A stretch of DNA of 15,429 nt from NCBI GenBank assembly GCA_002402635.1, contig DHGE01000162.1:1-15429 (forward strand), in the 5' to 3' direction. Positions 6,922 through 14,399 of the stretch are shown in pieces. The position numbers and the translations under genes were made by a program. The notes under the pieces are model-generated. The model searched no databases. It was given only the letters and a program-made list of their open reading frames with translations, and was not told the origin of the DNA. Source of the stretch: Deferribacterales bacterium UBA4806. GTDB taxonomy: Bacteria; Chrysiogenota; Deferribacteres; Deferribacterales; UBA228. How positions within the stretch are numbered: the stretch's first letter is position 1; each line of letters starts with the position of its first letter.

Positions 6922-8151
6922 ATGGATGAAGGTAAATTAAAAAACAGAGCTTTCTATTTTATTATTCTTATGGGAGTTGTAAGTCTTTTTGGTGATATGA
7001 CCTATGAAGGGGCGCGTGGAGTAATTGGGCCTTATTTTGCTGTATTAGGTGCAAGTGCACTTACAGTTGGTTTAATATCGGGGCTTTCTGAATTTATAGG
7101 CTATTTTATACGTTTTATAGTGGGTTTTCTATCAGATAAGTTAAAAATCTACTGGTTTTTTACGCTTTCAGGCTATACTCTTATATTTGCAATACCCTTA
7201 ATAGGATTAACTAACACCTGGCAGTTTGCAGCTGTATTTATTATTTTAGAAAGGATTGGCAAGGCTTTAAGGTCACCTGCAAGGGATGCTATACTTTCTA
7301 AAGCAACAAAATTAGTGGGTAGAGGAACAGGATTTGGCATACATGAGGCAATGGATCAGATTGGAGCAGTCATTGGCCCTTTAATATTTTCAGCTGTGTT
7401 TTTCTATAAGGGCAATTACAGCACAGGTTTTTTATTTCTTTTTATACCAGCTATATTAATGTTTGCCACATTATTATATGCAAAAAGAAGCTTCAAGCTT
7501 GCTGAAAAGATGGAACCTGGAGAAAATGAAAAAATAAATGATATAAAAGATTTGAATGATTTTTATAATAAAAGTAAAATCAACCTACCGAAGATATTCT
7601 GGATTTATACAATATTTATTTTTTTCTCAGCAGCTGGCTTTGTAAATTACCAGATTATTTCTTATTACGTAGAAAGGCAGCATTTGCTTGCAAATATTTA
7701 TATACCTGCACTTTATAGCTTGTCTATGCTTTTAGATGCTATTTCTGCGTTAATTGTTGGTAGAGTTTATGATAAGAAAGGATTGAAAACGCTTATTACA
7801 ATTCCAGTTTTGACAATTTTGATACCTTTTTTTGCCTTTTTTCCAAACATCTACATGTTAATTTTCAGTATAGTCATCTGGGGAATTTTAATGGGAATTC
7901 ATGAGACTATTATGAGGGCAGCTATAGCTGATATGACCCCACCTGAAAAGAGAGGTACAGCCTATGGTATTTTCAATACTGTCTATGGTGTAGCTTTTTT
8001 TGCAGGCGGCATCTTTATAGGTTATCTATACAATATATCAATTTATATGATAATTGCCTATGTTGTAGTTACATGTATAATTACATTTTTTTTATATTAT
8101 GAATACCTGTCACCCTTGCATCAAAAAACATTCAGAAAGATTATTATTTAA
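6922..8151 (+). CDS. Major facilitator superfamily transporter
   Basis: A 409-residue inner-membrane carrier with about 12 hydrophobic segments and a hydrophilic middle loop (about 192-223, Lys/Asn/Asp-rich) between the two six-helix halves. It shows a motif-A-like G-F-L-S-D-K-L-K after the second helix (68-75) and its counterpart G-R-V-Y-D-K-K-G in the second half. It also carries G-D-M-T-Y-E-G-A-R near 24-32 and E-R-I-G-K-A-L-R-S-P-A-R-D-A near 110-123, segments I associate with a broad MFS subgroup of unassigned substrate. The substrate cannot be told from sequence. It is divergent from crcB and converges on the glnQ-like gene with a 16-base gap. No ribosome site precedes the ATG. It may be regulated through the palindrome at its start. 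Confidence 0.85.
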   Translation: MDEGKLKNRAFYFIILMGVVSLFGDMTYEGARGVIGPYFAVLGASALTVGLISGLSEFIGYFIRFIVGFLSDKLKIYWFFTLSGYTLIFAIPLIGLTNTWQFAAVFIILERIGKALRSPARDAILSKATKLVGRGTGFGIHEAMDQIGAVIGPLIFSAVFFYKGNYSTGFLFLFIPAILMFATLLYAKRSFKLAEKMEPGENEKINDIKDLNDFYNKSKINLPKIFWIYTIFIFFSAAGFVNYQIISYYVERQHLLANIYIPALYSLSMLLDAISALIVGRVYDKKGLKTLITIPVLTILIPFFAFFPNIYMLIFSIVIWGILMGIHETIMRAAIADMTPPEKRGTAYGIFNTVYGVAFFAGGIFIGYLYNISIYMIIAYVVVTCIITFFLYYEYLSPLHQKTFRKIII

Positions 8152-8167
8152 GTTTATTATATTTCAA

Positions 8168-8914
8168 TTATAATATTTTTTGTAAGAAAATTTTAGTTCT
8201 ATTCTGTACAGGATTATTAAAAAATTGCTCAGGTTTACCTTCTTCAACTATTGCTCCTTCATCTATAAAAACCATGTGGTCTGCAACTTTCTTAGCAAAA
8301 CCCATTTCATGTGTTGCCACAATCATAGTCATACCTTCTTTGGCAAGTTGTTCTATTACATCAAGCACTTCATCAGTCATTTCTGGGTCTAAAGCAGATG
8401 TAGGCTCATCAAATAACATTATTTTTGGTTTCATTGCAAGAGCTCTGGCAATTGCAACTCTTTGTAATTGTCCTCCAGAAAGCTTTCTTGGATATTCATT
8501 AATTTTATCAAGTAGCCCCACCTTTTGTAGAAATTTTTTAGAAATTTCGTTTGCCTCTTTTTTAGTTCTTTTACGAACTATTATTTGGGCTAAATTTATA
8601 TTTTCTAGGACAGTCTTATGCTGAAATATGTTAAAGGATTGAAATACCATTCCAATTTCTTCTCGTACTTTGTTTACATTTATTTTTGAATCATAAATAT
8701 CAATACCATTAACAAGTATATTTCCACTATCAATTGTTTCTAGTCTATTAATAGTTCTTAATAATGTACTTTTACCTGATCCGCTAGGCCCAATTAAAAC
8801 TACTTTTTCAGAATTATATATCTTCAAGGAGATTGAGTTTAATACCATTAATTTACTAAAATATTTTACAACATTTTTAAATTCAACTATAACATTGTTG
8901 TTATTTATTATCAC
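8168..8914 (-). CDS. glnQ: Polar amino-acid ABC transporter ATP-binding protein (GlnQ-like)
   Basis: Complete 248-residue ATPase of the polar amino-acid uptake class. Walker A GPSGSGKST is at residues 42-50; the Q-loop is V-F-Q-S-F-N. The ABC signature is L-S-G-G-Q-L-Q-R-V-A-I-A-R, and Walker B is I-M-L-F-D-E-P-T-S-A-L-D-P. The switch His is in A-T-H-E-M-G-F-A. It starts at GTG (8912-8914) with GGAGG 9 bases upstream and overlaps the permease stop by 14 bases, so it was built as the last gene of a binding protein-permease-ATPase operon. The ATPase itself looks intact, although both upstream partners appear damaged. It could serve another permease; the amino acid carried is unknown. Confidence 0.92.
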   Translation of the reverse strand: MIINNNNVIVEFKNVVKYFSKLMVLNSISLKIYNSEKVVLIGPSGSGKSTLLRTINRLETIDSGNILVNGIDIYDSKINVNKVREEIGMVFQSFNIFQHKTVLENINLAQIIVRKRTKKEANEISKKFLQKVGLLDKINEYPRKLSGGQLQRVAIARALAMKPKIMLFDEPTSALDPEMTDEVLDVIEQLAKEGMTMIVATHEMGFAKKVADHMVFIDEGAIVEEGKPEQFFNNPVQNRTKIFLQKIL

Positions 8915-9170
8915 TTAGTTTTTCCTCCATTAAGCTAACCAATTTTGATAAGAACAAAGTTATAATTAAGTAGATTAAGGCGATAATTGTATAAGTCTCA
9001 AAATATGTAAATGTTTCAGAGGCAAATTCACGTCCCCTTCTTAACAAATCTGCAACAGCTAAAATTGATATAAGAGAAGAATCCTTTAATAAGGCAATAA
9101 ACTCATTTCCAACAGGGGGGAGAATGGTTTTAAAGGCTTGAGGTAAAATTACATAATACAAGGTTAACAT
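8901..9170 (-). pseudogene. Polar amino-acid ABC permease, C-terminal part only
   Basis: Only 89 residues can be read from the ATG at 9170. They begin near V-I-L-P-Q-A-F, followed by I-L-P-P-V-G-N-E-F-I-A-L-L-K-D-S-S-L, and end with one clear membrane helix and a charged tail. This is the cytoplasmic coupling segment and C-terminal end of HisM/GlnP-type permeases, which normally have about 215-230 residues. The first 130 or so residues, including the N-terminal helices and the start of the coupling loop, are missing. Only about 25 bases separate this piece from the binding-protein stop at 9196, so an internal deletion is likely. No ribosome site precedes the ATG. A working transporter from this gene is very unlikely. 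Confidence 0.8.
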
Positions 9171-9195
9171 GTAAAGGAATGGATGATCTATAAAA

Positions 9196-9962
9196 CTACC
9201 TGAACCATTTTGCTTCTAACTGTTTATCAATACCTTTGGATTTTATAATATCTATTCCTTTATTGAGTAACTCAAGTAATTTTTTATTACCTTTTTTTAT
9301 AGCAATACCGTAATATTCATTTGTAAAAGGCTCTCCTACTATTTAAGAAATTCTTTATATTCTTTTCTTTGTAGTACATAATTTGCAGTTGTTGGAAGAT
9401 CACATACTACCCCGCGTATGCGACCTGACATTAAATCTTCAAAGGCTAATCCAATTTCATCATAGGATTTTAATTGTAGACTTTTGACTTTTTTTATTTC
9501 AATTGATCCCATTGTTCCAATTTGAGCTCCAACATTTTGTCCTTTCAAATCTGATAAGTTTTTTATATTTTTTACAGACCTCGGTATTATAAGGACCTGG
9601 CCCACATTAACGTAAGGTTTTGAAAAATCCATCACTTTTTTTCGTTCATCTGTAATAGTAACAGATAATATTATGGCATCATATTTACCTGTTCCAATTC
9701 CTTCAAATATTCCGTCCCATGCCACATTTTTATATATCACATTAATATCAACTTCTTTTGCAATGGCATTTAGATAATCTATATCAAATCCTATAATATT
9801 CTTATTTTCATCAACCATTTCCATGGGAGACCAAGTAGAGTCAGTTGCAAGGGTAATAGTAATTTTGTTTTCTGCATGAACCTGGTTGAGTAGTGTGAGA
9901 AAAGTAATAAATAAAATAATTGTGAGTAAAAACATATTAATATAATACTTCATAGTCATCAT
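9196..9962 (-). pseudogene. Polar amino-acid ABC substrate-binding protein, broken by a one-base frameshift
   Basis: The first 207 codons (9339-9962) encode a signal peptide (cleavage after V-H-A, residue 30) and a periplasmic binding protein fold. Landmarks are A-T-D-S-T-W-S-P-M-E, I-I-G-F-D-I-D, and D-A-I-I-L-S-V-T-I-T-D-E-R, all typical of polar amino-acid binding proteins. The frame stops at 9339-9341 after E-F-L-K. In the next frame, from 9339 down to a stop at 9196-9198, translation continues with V-G-E-P-F-T-N-E-Y-Y-G-I-A-I-K-K-G-N and ends K-Q-L-E-A-K-W-F-R, the expected family C-terminus. Restoring one A in the AAA at 9342-9344 gives about 255 residues, a normal length. The lesion may be real or a sequencing error. 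ATGs at 9962, 9959 and 9953 are possible; none has a good ribosome site. Confidence 0.85.
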
Positions 9963-10151
9963 CAGTTTATAATTACTGGAATATTTGATTAAATATAAGT
10001 GACAGAAAATATTCTCAATAATAACTTGATATTATTTTATTGATGTATAAATAGGAAGATTTTTCTATAATTTTAAAAACTGCATAATATACATAAATAA
10101 AAAAATCATATAAAACTATATTCTAAAATTCGAGTATATAAAAATTGCTAA

Positions 10152-10191
10152 TTGAAATTTAGCTGAAAATGTCATAAAAATATTTTTATGA
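10152..10191 (+). promoter_or_regulatory. Perfect 20-bp palindrome over a candidate promoter of the second MFS gene
   Basis: TCATAAAAATATTTTTATGA at 10172-10191 is an exact palindrome, 38 bases before the ATG at 10230. A TTGAAA (10152-10157) with a 17-base spacer to TAAAAA (10175-10180) would place the -10 element inside the palindrome, the usual arrangement for repression. It lies in the 267-base divergent region between the binding-protein remnant and the MFS gene, where I see no other gene. The palindrome is directly visible; the promoter and the regulation are inferred. Confidence 0.45.
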
Positions 10192-10229
10192 TTTAAAATT
10201 TTTCAAATAATTAAGTTAGCCGAGGTTAT

Positions 10230-11528
10230 ATGCCTGATAAAAAAGAAAAAAGCTATCTAAATTTGGTGTTAATAGCAGCCTGGCTTGGATGGGTTTTTGA
10301 TGGTATGGATTCTATGTTATATAACATTGTGATGATTCCTGCTTTACATACATTATTAGGAGATAATGTTACCAGAACTGTTATAGGCCACTATGGCGGA
10401 ATTATCATGTCATATACACTCTTTGGTGCGGCTTTAGGAGGCATATTATTTGGAATTTTAGCTGATTATATAGGGCGTGTTAAGACGCTACTGTTAACCA
10501 TTCTTATGTATTCTTTAATGACCGGTCTATCAGGTATTGCCCATTCCTGGCATGAGCTTGCTTTTTATAGGTTTTTGACAGGCTTTGGTATTGGTGGCGA
10601 GTGGGCTGTAGGTGCAGTTTTGTTAGCAGAGAGTTGGCCTGACGATAAAAGAACTTTTGCTGGGAGTTTCATGCAAATGGGATGGCCAGTGGGATTTTTT
10701 TTAGCAGCACTTATAAATTATCTAGTAGGTGAACATGGCTGGAGGTATGTATTTTATGTTGGGGCTTTGCCAGCATTGCTTACTGTATTTTTAAGATTTA
10801 AATTAAAAGAACCTGAAAAATGGTTAAATGATCATAAACGTAGAATAGAGCTTAAGAAAACAAAAAATTATGTTACAGAAGAAGAAAAGGAGTATGCACA
10901 TTTCACATTTATACTTCTTTTCAGTAAAAAATATATTCGAAGAACATTAGTTGGGCTTTTACTTGCAACTGTAGCTCTTTTTGGGGTTTGGGGAGCAACC
11001 TATTGGATACCAGCAATTATTGAAACACTTGCTAAATCAAGCGGAGTTACAGACAATTATATAAATGGTCGTATTTTCTTGACAATCACTTTTCTAAATG
11101 TTGGTGCAATTTTGGGAGCACTTGCTTTCTGGCCAATTACTGATAAGCTGGGCAGAAGAGGTGCCTTTTTATTTTATTTTTTAATAGGACTTTTAATAAT
11201 TCCACCTATATATCTATTAGCTCAAAATTATATATTATTTTTATTATTAACTCCAATAATTGGGTTCATTGGGAATGGTGTATTTTCAGGTTTTCCAGTT
11301 TATTTGCCAGAATTATTCCCTACAAAAATCAGAGCAACTGCACAGACAACATGTTATAATGGAGCAAGGATTGCAACTATAATCAGTCCCATAATAACAG
11401 GATTTTTAATTGGAGCTTTTGATGGCAATTATGCAAAAGCTGCTGCAGCGGTTATGTTAATTTATATAATAGGAATTGTCGTCCTGCTTTTTGCACCAGA
11501 AACAAAAGGAAAGGCACTTCCTGACTAA
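10230..11528 (+). CDS. MFS transporter, organic/aromatic-acid:proton symporter type
   Basis: A 432-residue, 12-helix inner-membrane symporter. The first helix carries W-V-F-D-G-M-D (21-27), like the D-G-x-D motif of the aromatic acid:H+ symporter and sialic-acid/niacin-type carriers. Motif A, G-I-L-A-D-Y-I-G-R-V-K, is at 75-85. R-F-L-T-G-F-G-I-G-G-E-W-A-V-G (115-128) is the typical fourth-helix signature of that group. The second half has D-K-L-G-R-R-G, and the C-terminal region holds L-P-E-L-F-P-T-K-I-R-A-T-A and A-P-E-T-K-G. GAGG sits 4 bases before the ATG. Length is normal and nothing is missing. It stands alone with an upstream palindrome. The substrate is probably a small organic acid but cannot be fixed from sequence. 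Confidence 0.87.
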   Translation: MPDKKEKSYLNLVLIAAWLGWVFDGMDSMLYNIVMIPALHTLLGDNVTRTVIGHYGGIIMSYTLFGAALGGILFGILADYIGRVKTLLLTILMYSLMTGLSGIAHSWHELAFYRFLTGFGIGGEWAVGAVLLAESWPDDKRTFAGSFMQMGWPVGFFLAALINYLVGEHGWRYVFYVGALPALLTVFLRFKLKEPEKWLNDHKRRIELKKTKNYVTEEEKEYAHFTFILLFSKKYIRRTLVGLLLATVALFGVWGATYWIPAIIETLAKSSGVTDNYINGRIFLTITFLNVGAILGALAFWPITDKLGRRGAFLFYFLIGLLIIPPIYLLAQNYILFLLLTPIIGFIGNGVFSGFPVYLPELFPTKIRATAQTTCYNGARIATIISPIITGFLIGAFDGNYAKAAAAVMLIYIIGIVVLLFAPETKGKALPD

Positions 11529-11715
11529 ACTTGTTTAATACAAGCTCTTTCTCTGATAATCTGTAGTATTAATAAAGGGTAAAAATATTAAACAACTAAG
11601 CATTGATATTATAAAGTAAAAACTGATTACCCGCGTTTTATTGGAGTATTTAATTTTAATTTGAAAAAATATAAATAACTTGACATTTAATTTATTAGTT
11701 CAATTTTTATTTTAT

Positions 11716-11720
11716 GGAGG
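11716..11720 (+). promoter_or_regulatory. Shine-Dalgarno sequence that decides the rhodanese start
   Basis: GGAGG at 11716-11720 lies 5 bases before the ATG at 11726. It overlaps the upstream in-frame ATG at 11714, which therefore cannot be the real start. A TTGACA at 11680-11685 is a possible -35, but no convincing -10 follows it. Confidence 0.75.
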
Positions 11721-11725
11721 CAATT

Positions 11726-12394
11726 ATGAGTAAAATATGGTTAATTCTAGTTTTAGTTAGTATATTTATATTAAATTTTAATTTAAGGAATTTTGCCGAC
11801 AACAGAGCTTTGATGAATGGGATTGGAGTAGTAGCTGATGAATCAGAATTGGTTAAGGAAAGTTATCAGTTTTATGAAAATTTGTTGCAAAATGGTTTAC
11901 GTACTGCTGTGCTAGGGATGATAAGAGCTGTATCTGTTTTAACACCTATTATTTCAGCCACTTCTACAAATGAAAATTTTCAACAGAGAATCCCTACATC
12001 ACCAATATTTTTTGAGGAAACTTTTTATAATATTCAAAATTATATTTCAGAAATAACAACAGGTGTAAAACCTGTCCCAATTAATGGTTTTGAATTGCAA
12101 GAGATGATGAATTCAGATCCCTCTATCCAAGTAATTGATGTTAGATCTCCAGTAGAATTTCAGCAACTGCACATACCTGGTTCCACATCCATACCTTTGC
12201 AAGGAGTTAATGATGCATTAAAAAGTGGAAATATTGATTTAAGCTATCCAGTAGTCTTTACTTGCCAGGATGGATTTAGAGGTTATTTAGCAGCTTTAGT
12301 ATCTGTTACATATAATTTTCAAGAAGTCTACTATCTTGAGGCAGGCACTGTTGGGAGTTGGGTAAAATCTGGGTTACCAGTTGAGCGTGGTTAA
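11726..12394 (+). CDS. Exported single-domain rhodanese with an unidentified N-terminal region
   Basis: The product has 222 residues. An N-terminal hydrophobic segment (about 5-20, W-L-I-L-V-L-V-S-I-F-I-L) is a signal peptide or anchor, placing it outside the cytoplasm. Residues about 25-110 match no family I recognise. The C-terminal rhodanese domain (about 116-222) has I-D-V-R-S-P-V-E-F, H-I-P-G-S-T-S-I-P-L and an active-site loop C-Q-D-G-F-R-G with catalytic Cys180, the C-x-x-G-x-R pattern of sulfurtransferases. It would carry a persulfide, but donor and acceptor are unknown. The gene stands alone, followed by a hairpin before a convergent hydrolase gene. The other exported proteins downstream, including a thioredoxin-fold one, are suggestive neighbours but not in an operon with it. 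Confidence 0.85.
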   Translation: MSKIWLILVLVSIFILNFNLRNFADNRALMNGIGVVADESELVKESYQFYENLLQNGLRTAVLGMIRAVSVLTPIISATSTNENFQQRIPTSPIFFEETFYNIQNYISEITTGVKPVPINGFELQEMMNSDPSIQVIDVRSPVEFQQLHIPGSTSIPLQGVNDALKSGNIDLSYPVVFTCQDGFRGYLAALVSVTYNFQEVYYLEAGTVGSWVKSGLPVERG

Positions 12395-12408
12395 TAATAT
12401 TGTATTTT

Positions 12409-12442
12409 CCTAGAGCTTGACCTTATTAGGTCTAGTTCTAGG
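12409..12442. terminator. Candidate terminator hairpin between convergent genes
   Basis: CCTAGAGCTTGACC (12409-12422) pairs with GGTCTAGTTCTAGG (12429-12442) across a 6-base loop, giving a 14-bp stem with one G-U pair and one mismatch. It begins 14 bases after the rhodanese stop. A TTTT run follows within a few bases on the plus strand, though not directly, so termination may be weak. It lies between two convergent genes. Confidence 0.5.
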
Positions 12443-12538
12443 AATGTTTTATAAAGACAACCTTTGAAGGCTGTGCATACTATTATTTAATAATTTAGAG
12501 TAGCAATAAGTATAACTGCATGCCTTCCATTGTTTAAC

Positions 12539-13693
12539 CTATTTTAGATTTTTAATAAACCAATTAACAGTATAATTAATGGCTTCATTTCTTTTATCCA
12601 CTGGTGAACGATAATTATGGTCGGTATTCTCTATTATTTTAATCTCTTTAGGCTCTTTTGCAAGACTATATAAAAGTTCTGAACTAGATGTTGGCACAAC
12701 ATCATCCTCACTTCCATGAACCAATAACAAAGGTCTAGGTGTTATTCTATTTATGTAGATTTCAGGATTAATGGCTTTACTAATTTCAACTGTCTTTAGT
12801 AGGTCGTAAATAGAAGTTCGCATTTTACCAAACACTATGTATCCCCCTTCACTTTTTGAAATGCCTATTCCAACATCGGGAAGAAAACTTATGTTATTCA
12901 ATGCTAATGAAAGCGTTGCTTGATAATTAATATTTTCTAACACATATTGTAAAGTATCATTTATGAGTATATTTGGTATATATAATAATTCTGAAAAATT
13001 TCCTACTATCCCCTTTGGAAAATTGTACAATATATTTACTGAGGCATTATATAAGGTATCATAAGTAATATTAATAATATTTTCAGTGTCACCCCTGTTC
13101 TCTAAGAGTTCATTTAATATATATTCAAAACTAGATGGTGTTGACCATAAAGTTGCTGCCTTAAAATCTTTATACATAGCAGCTGCAACGGAGCTAATAT
13201 AGGCTCCCAGAGAATGACCAAATATCCCTATTTTGTTTGGGTTGATATATGGAACTTTTTTTATGTATTGGAGTATATACCCAATATCACTTATCCTACT
13301 TTCAATAGAGAATTTACCACCTGATTCACCTGTTCCTCTTTGATCATAAACAAATGATATAAAGCCAGCTTTGGCCAACTCTTCAGCTAATGGCATGCTC
13401 TGCAAACCATTAGAATAGGTTTTTGGAGTTAAATAGAAATTCCCCTTTGCTCCATTTCCAAAACCATGGTGAATTATTACAGCAGGTAAATTAATTTGAT
13501 GAGATGGTATAAAAACATAACCCCTGAGAGTGGTATTATCATATGATTTTATATTGACATACTCAACGTCTATTGGTGTGTTTTTATATAATATTGTTTC
13601 CTGGGCTATTGATATTCTTGATAGTAAAAAAATATAAAAAAATAAAATCGTTATGGCACAAAAAAACATAGATTCTCTGATTGTGTTTTTCAT
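12539..13693 (-). CDS. Exported alpha/beta hydrolase (S9/acyl-esterase-like)
   Basis: A 384-residue serine hydrolase with an N-terminal signal or anchor (hydrophobic 9-29, then S-I-A-Q). The core starts near residue 42 and shows H-H-G-F-G-N (75-80, oxyanion region), Y-D-Q-R-G-T-G-E-S-G-G (116-126), the nucleophile Ser161 in G-H-S-L-G-A, Asp330 in H-G-S-E-D-D-V-V-P, and His359 in N-T-D-H-N-Y-R. All three catalytic residues are present. A long insertion of about 120 residues (190-310) forms a cap that probably determines substrate. The fold fits X-Pro-peptidase or acyl-ester hydrolases; the true substrate (peptide, ester or lipid) is unknown. AAGG lies 5 bases before the ATG. It is divergent from the thioredoxin-fold gene, with 136 bases between, and convergent with the rhodanese gene. 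Confidence 0.85.
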   Translation of the reverse strand: MKNTIRESMFFCAITILFFYIFLLSRISIAQETILYKNTPIDVEYVNIKSYDNTTLRGYVFIPSHQINLPAVIIHHGFGNGAKGNFYLTPKTYSNGLQSMPLAEELAKAGFISFVYDQRGTGESGGKFSIESRISDIGYILQYIKKVPYINPNKIGIFGHSLGAYISSVAAAMYKDFKAATLWSTPSSFEYILNELLENRGDTENIINITYDTLYNASVNILYNFPKGIVGNFSELLYIPNILINDTLQYVLENINYQATLSLALNNISFLPDVGIGISKSEGGYIVFGKMRTSIYDLLKTVEISKAINPEIYINRITPRPLLLVHGSEDDVVPTSSSELLYSLAKEPKEIKIIENTDHNYRSPVDKRNEAINYTVNWFIKNLK

Positions 13694-13829
13694 AATAACC
13701 TTAACAATTTTTATGTACTTTAATTTTAAATTATTATATATACTTGCTTATTATGTGTCCATATTAATTGAGTGTTTTAGATTATTTGTGCAATTAAGTT
13801 AGAATGAAATTAAAAATATAAACTTAAAT

Positions 13830-14363
13830 ATGTCATATAAATTATATTCTTTAAACATTTGTGTATGTCTTATATTTATAATATTAATTTATAATGAAGG
13901 TTTATCTATGGATGAATTCAATAGAATTTCTTACGATAATATTAGTAATAAAGAGATGTTAATTGGAGAAACAACTCTTGATGCATTCAGTCTTCCACCA
14001 TTCAAAGAATGGTTTGACTTGGAGTATAATTATTATGAACCAGATAAAAACATCATAAAACAATTAAAAGAGAAAATTGACTATGTAAAAATTTTAATAT
14101 TTTTAGGAACATGGTGTCCAGATAGTAGAATAGATGTTCCTCGTTTTATTAAAGTTCTTAATGAAATCGGTTTTGATAAAGATAATCTAAGGATCATTTC
14201 TATTGACAGAGAAAAAAAAGACCCCAATGATTTGTCAACGACTTATAGTATAGAATATGTGCCAACATTTGTTTTCTTTAAAGATAAAATAGAATTAGGG
14301 CGAATAATAGAATCACCAAAAGTATCTCTGGAAACAGATATGTTAGAAATACTATCAAAATGA
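13830..14363 (+). CDS. Thioredoxin-fold protein with a W-C-P-D-S (monothiol) active site
   Basis: The 177-residue product has an N-terminal hydrophobic segment (about 8-22) followed by a thioredoxin fold. The core holds I-L-I-F-L-G-T-W-C-P-D-S-R, with Cys96 present and Ser99 in place of the second cysteine. It also has I-I-S-I-D-R-E and the cis-proline loop V-P-T-F-V-F-F (Pro145). A lone cysteine argues against ordinary disulfide reduction; this W-C-x-D-S-R variety occurs as a recognised thioredoxin-like subfamily. The long start (13830) has no ribosome site. An in-frame ATG at 13908 with GAAGG 7 bases upstream would give a 151-residue form without the hydrophobic part. I keep the long form because the hydrophobic N-terminus is clear, but the start is uncertain. 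Confidence 0.75.
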   Translation: MSYKLYSLNICVCLIFIILIYNEGLSMDEFNRISYDNISNKEMLIGETTLDAFSLPPFKEWFDLEYNYYEPDKNIIKQLKEKIDYVKILIFLGTWCPDSRIDVPRFIKVLNEIGFDKDNLRIISIDREKKDPNDLSTTYSIEYVPTFVFFKDKIELGRIIESPKVSLETDMLEILSK

Positions 14364-14378
14364 TAGTTTGAGCTTAGG

Positions 14379-14395
14379 TAATAAATGATTTATTA
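14379..14395. repeat. AT-rich palindrome between convergent genes
   Basis: TAATAAA (14379-14385) and TTTATTA (14389-14395) are perfect 7-bp arms around TGA, in the 36-base gap between two convergent stops. A TTTT follows on the plus strand. It could be a weak terminator, but a purely AT stem is unstable. Confidence 0.25.
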
Positions 14396-14399
14396 AGTT

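Noticed and set aside
11529..11560. Terminator after the second MFS gene
   Set aside because: CTTGT/ACAAG gives only a 5-bp stem and the following tract is interrupted (CTCTTTCTC), so it is too weak to call.
11714..11725. ATG at 11714 as rhodanese start
   Set aside because: It overlaps the GGAGG that correctly spaces the ATG at 11726.
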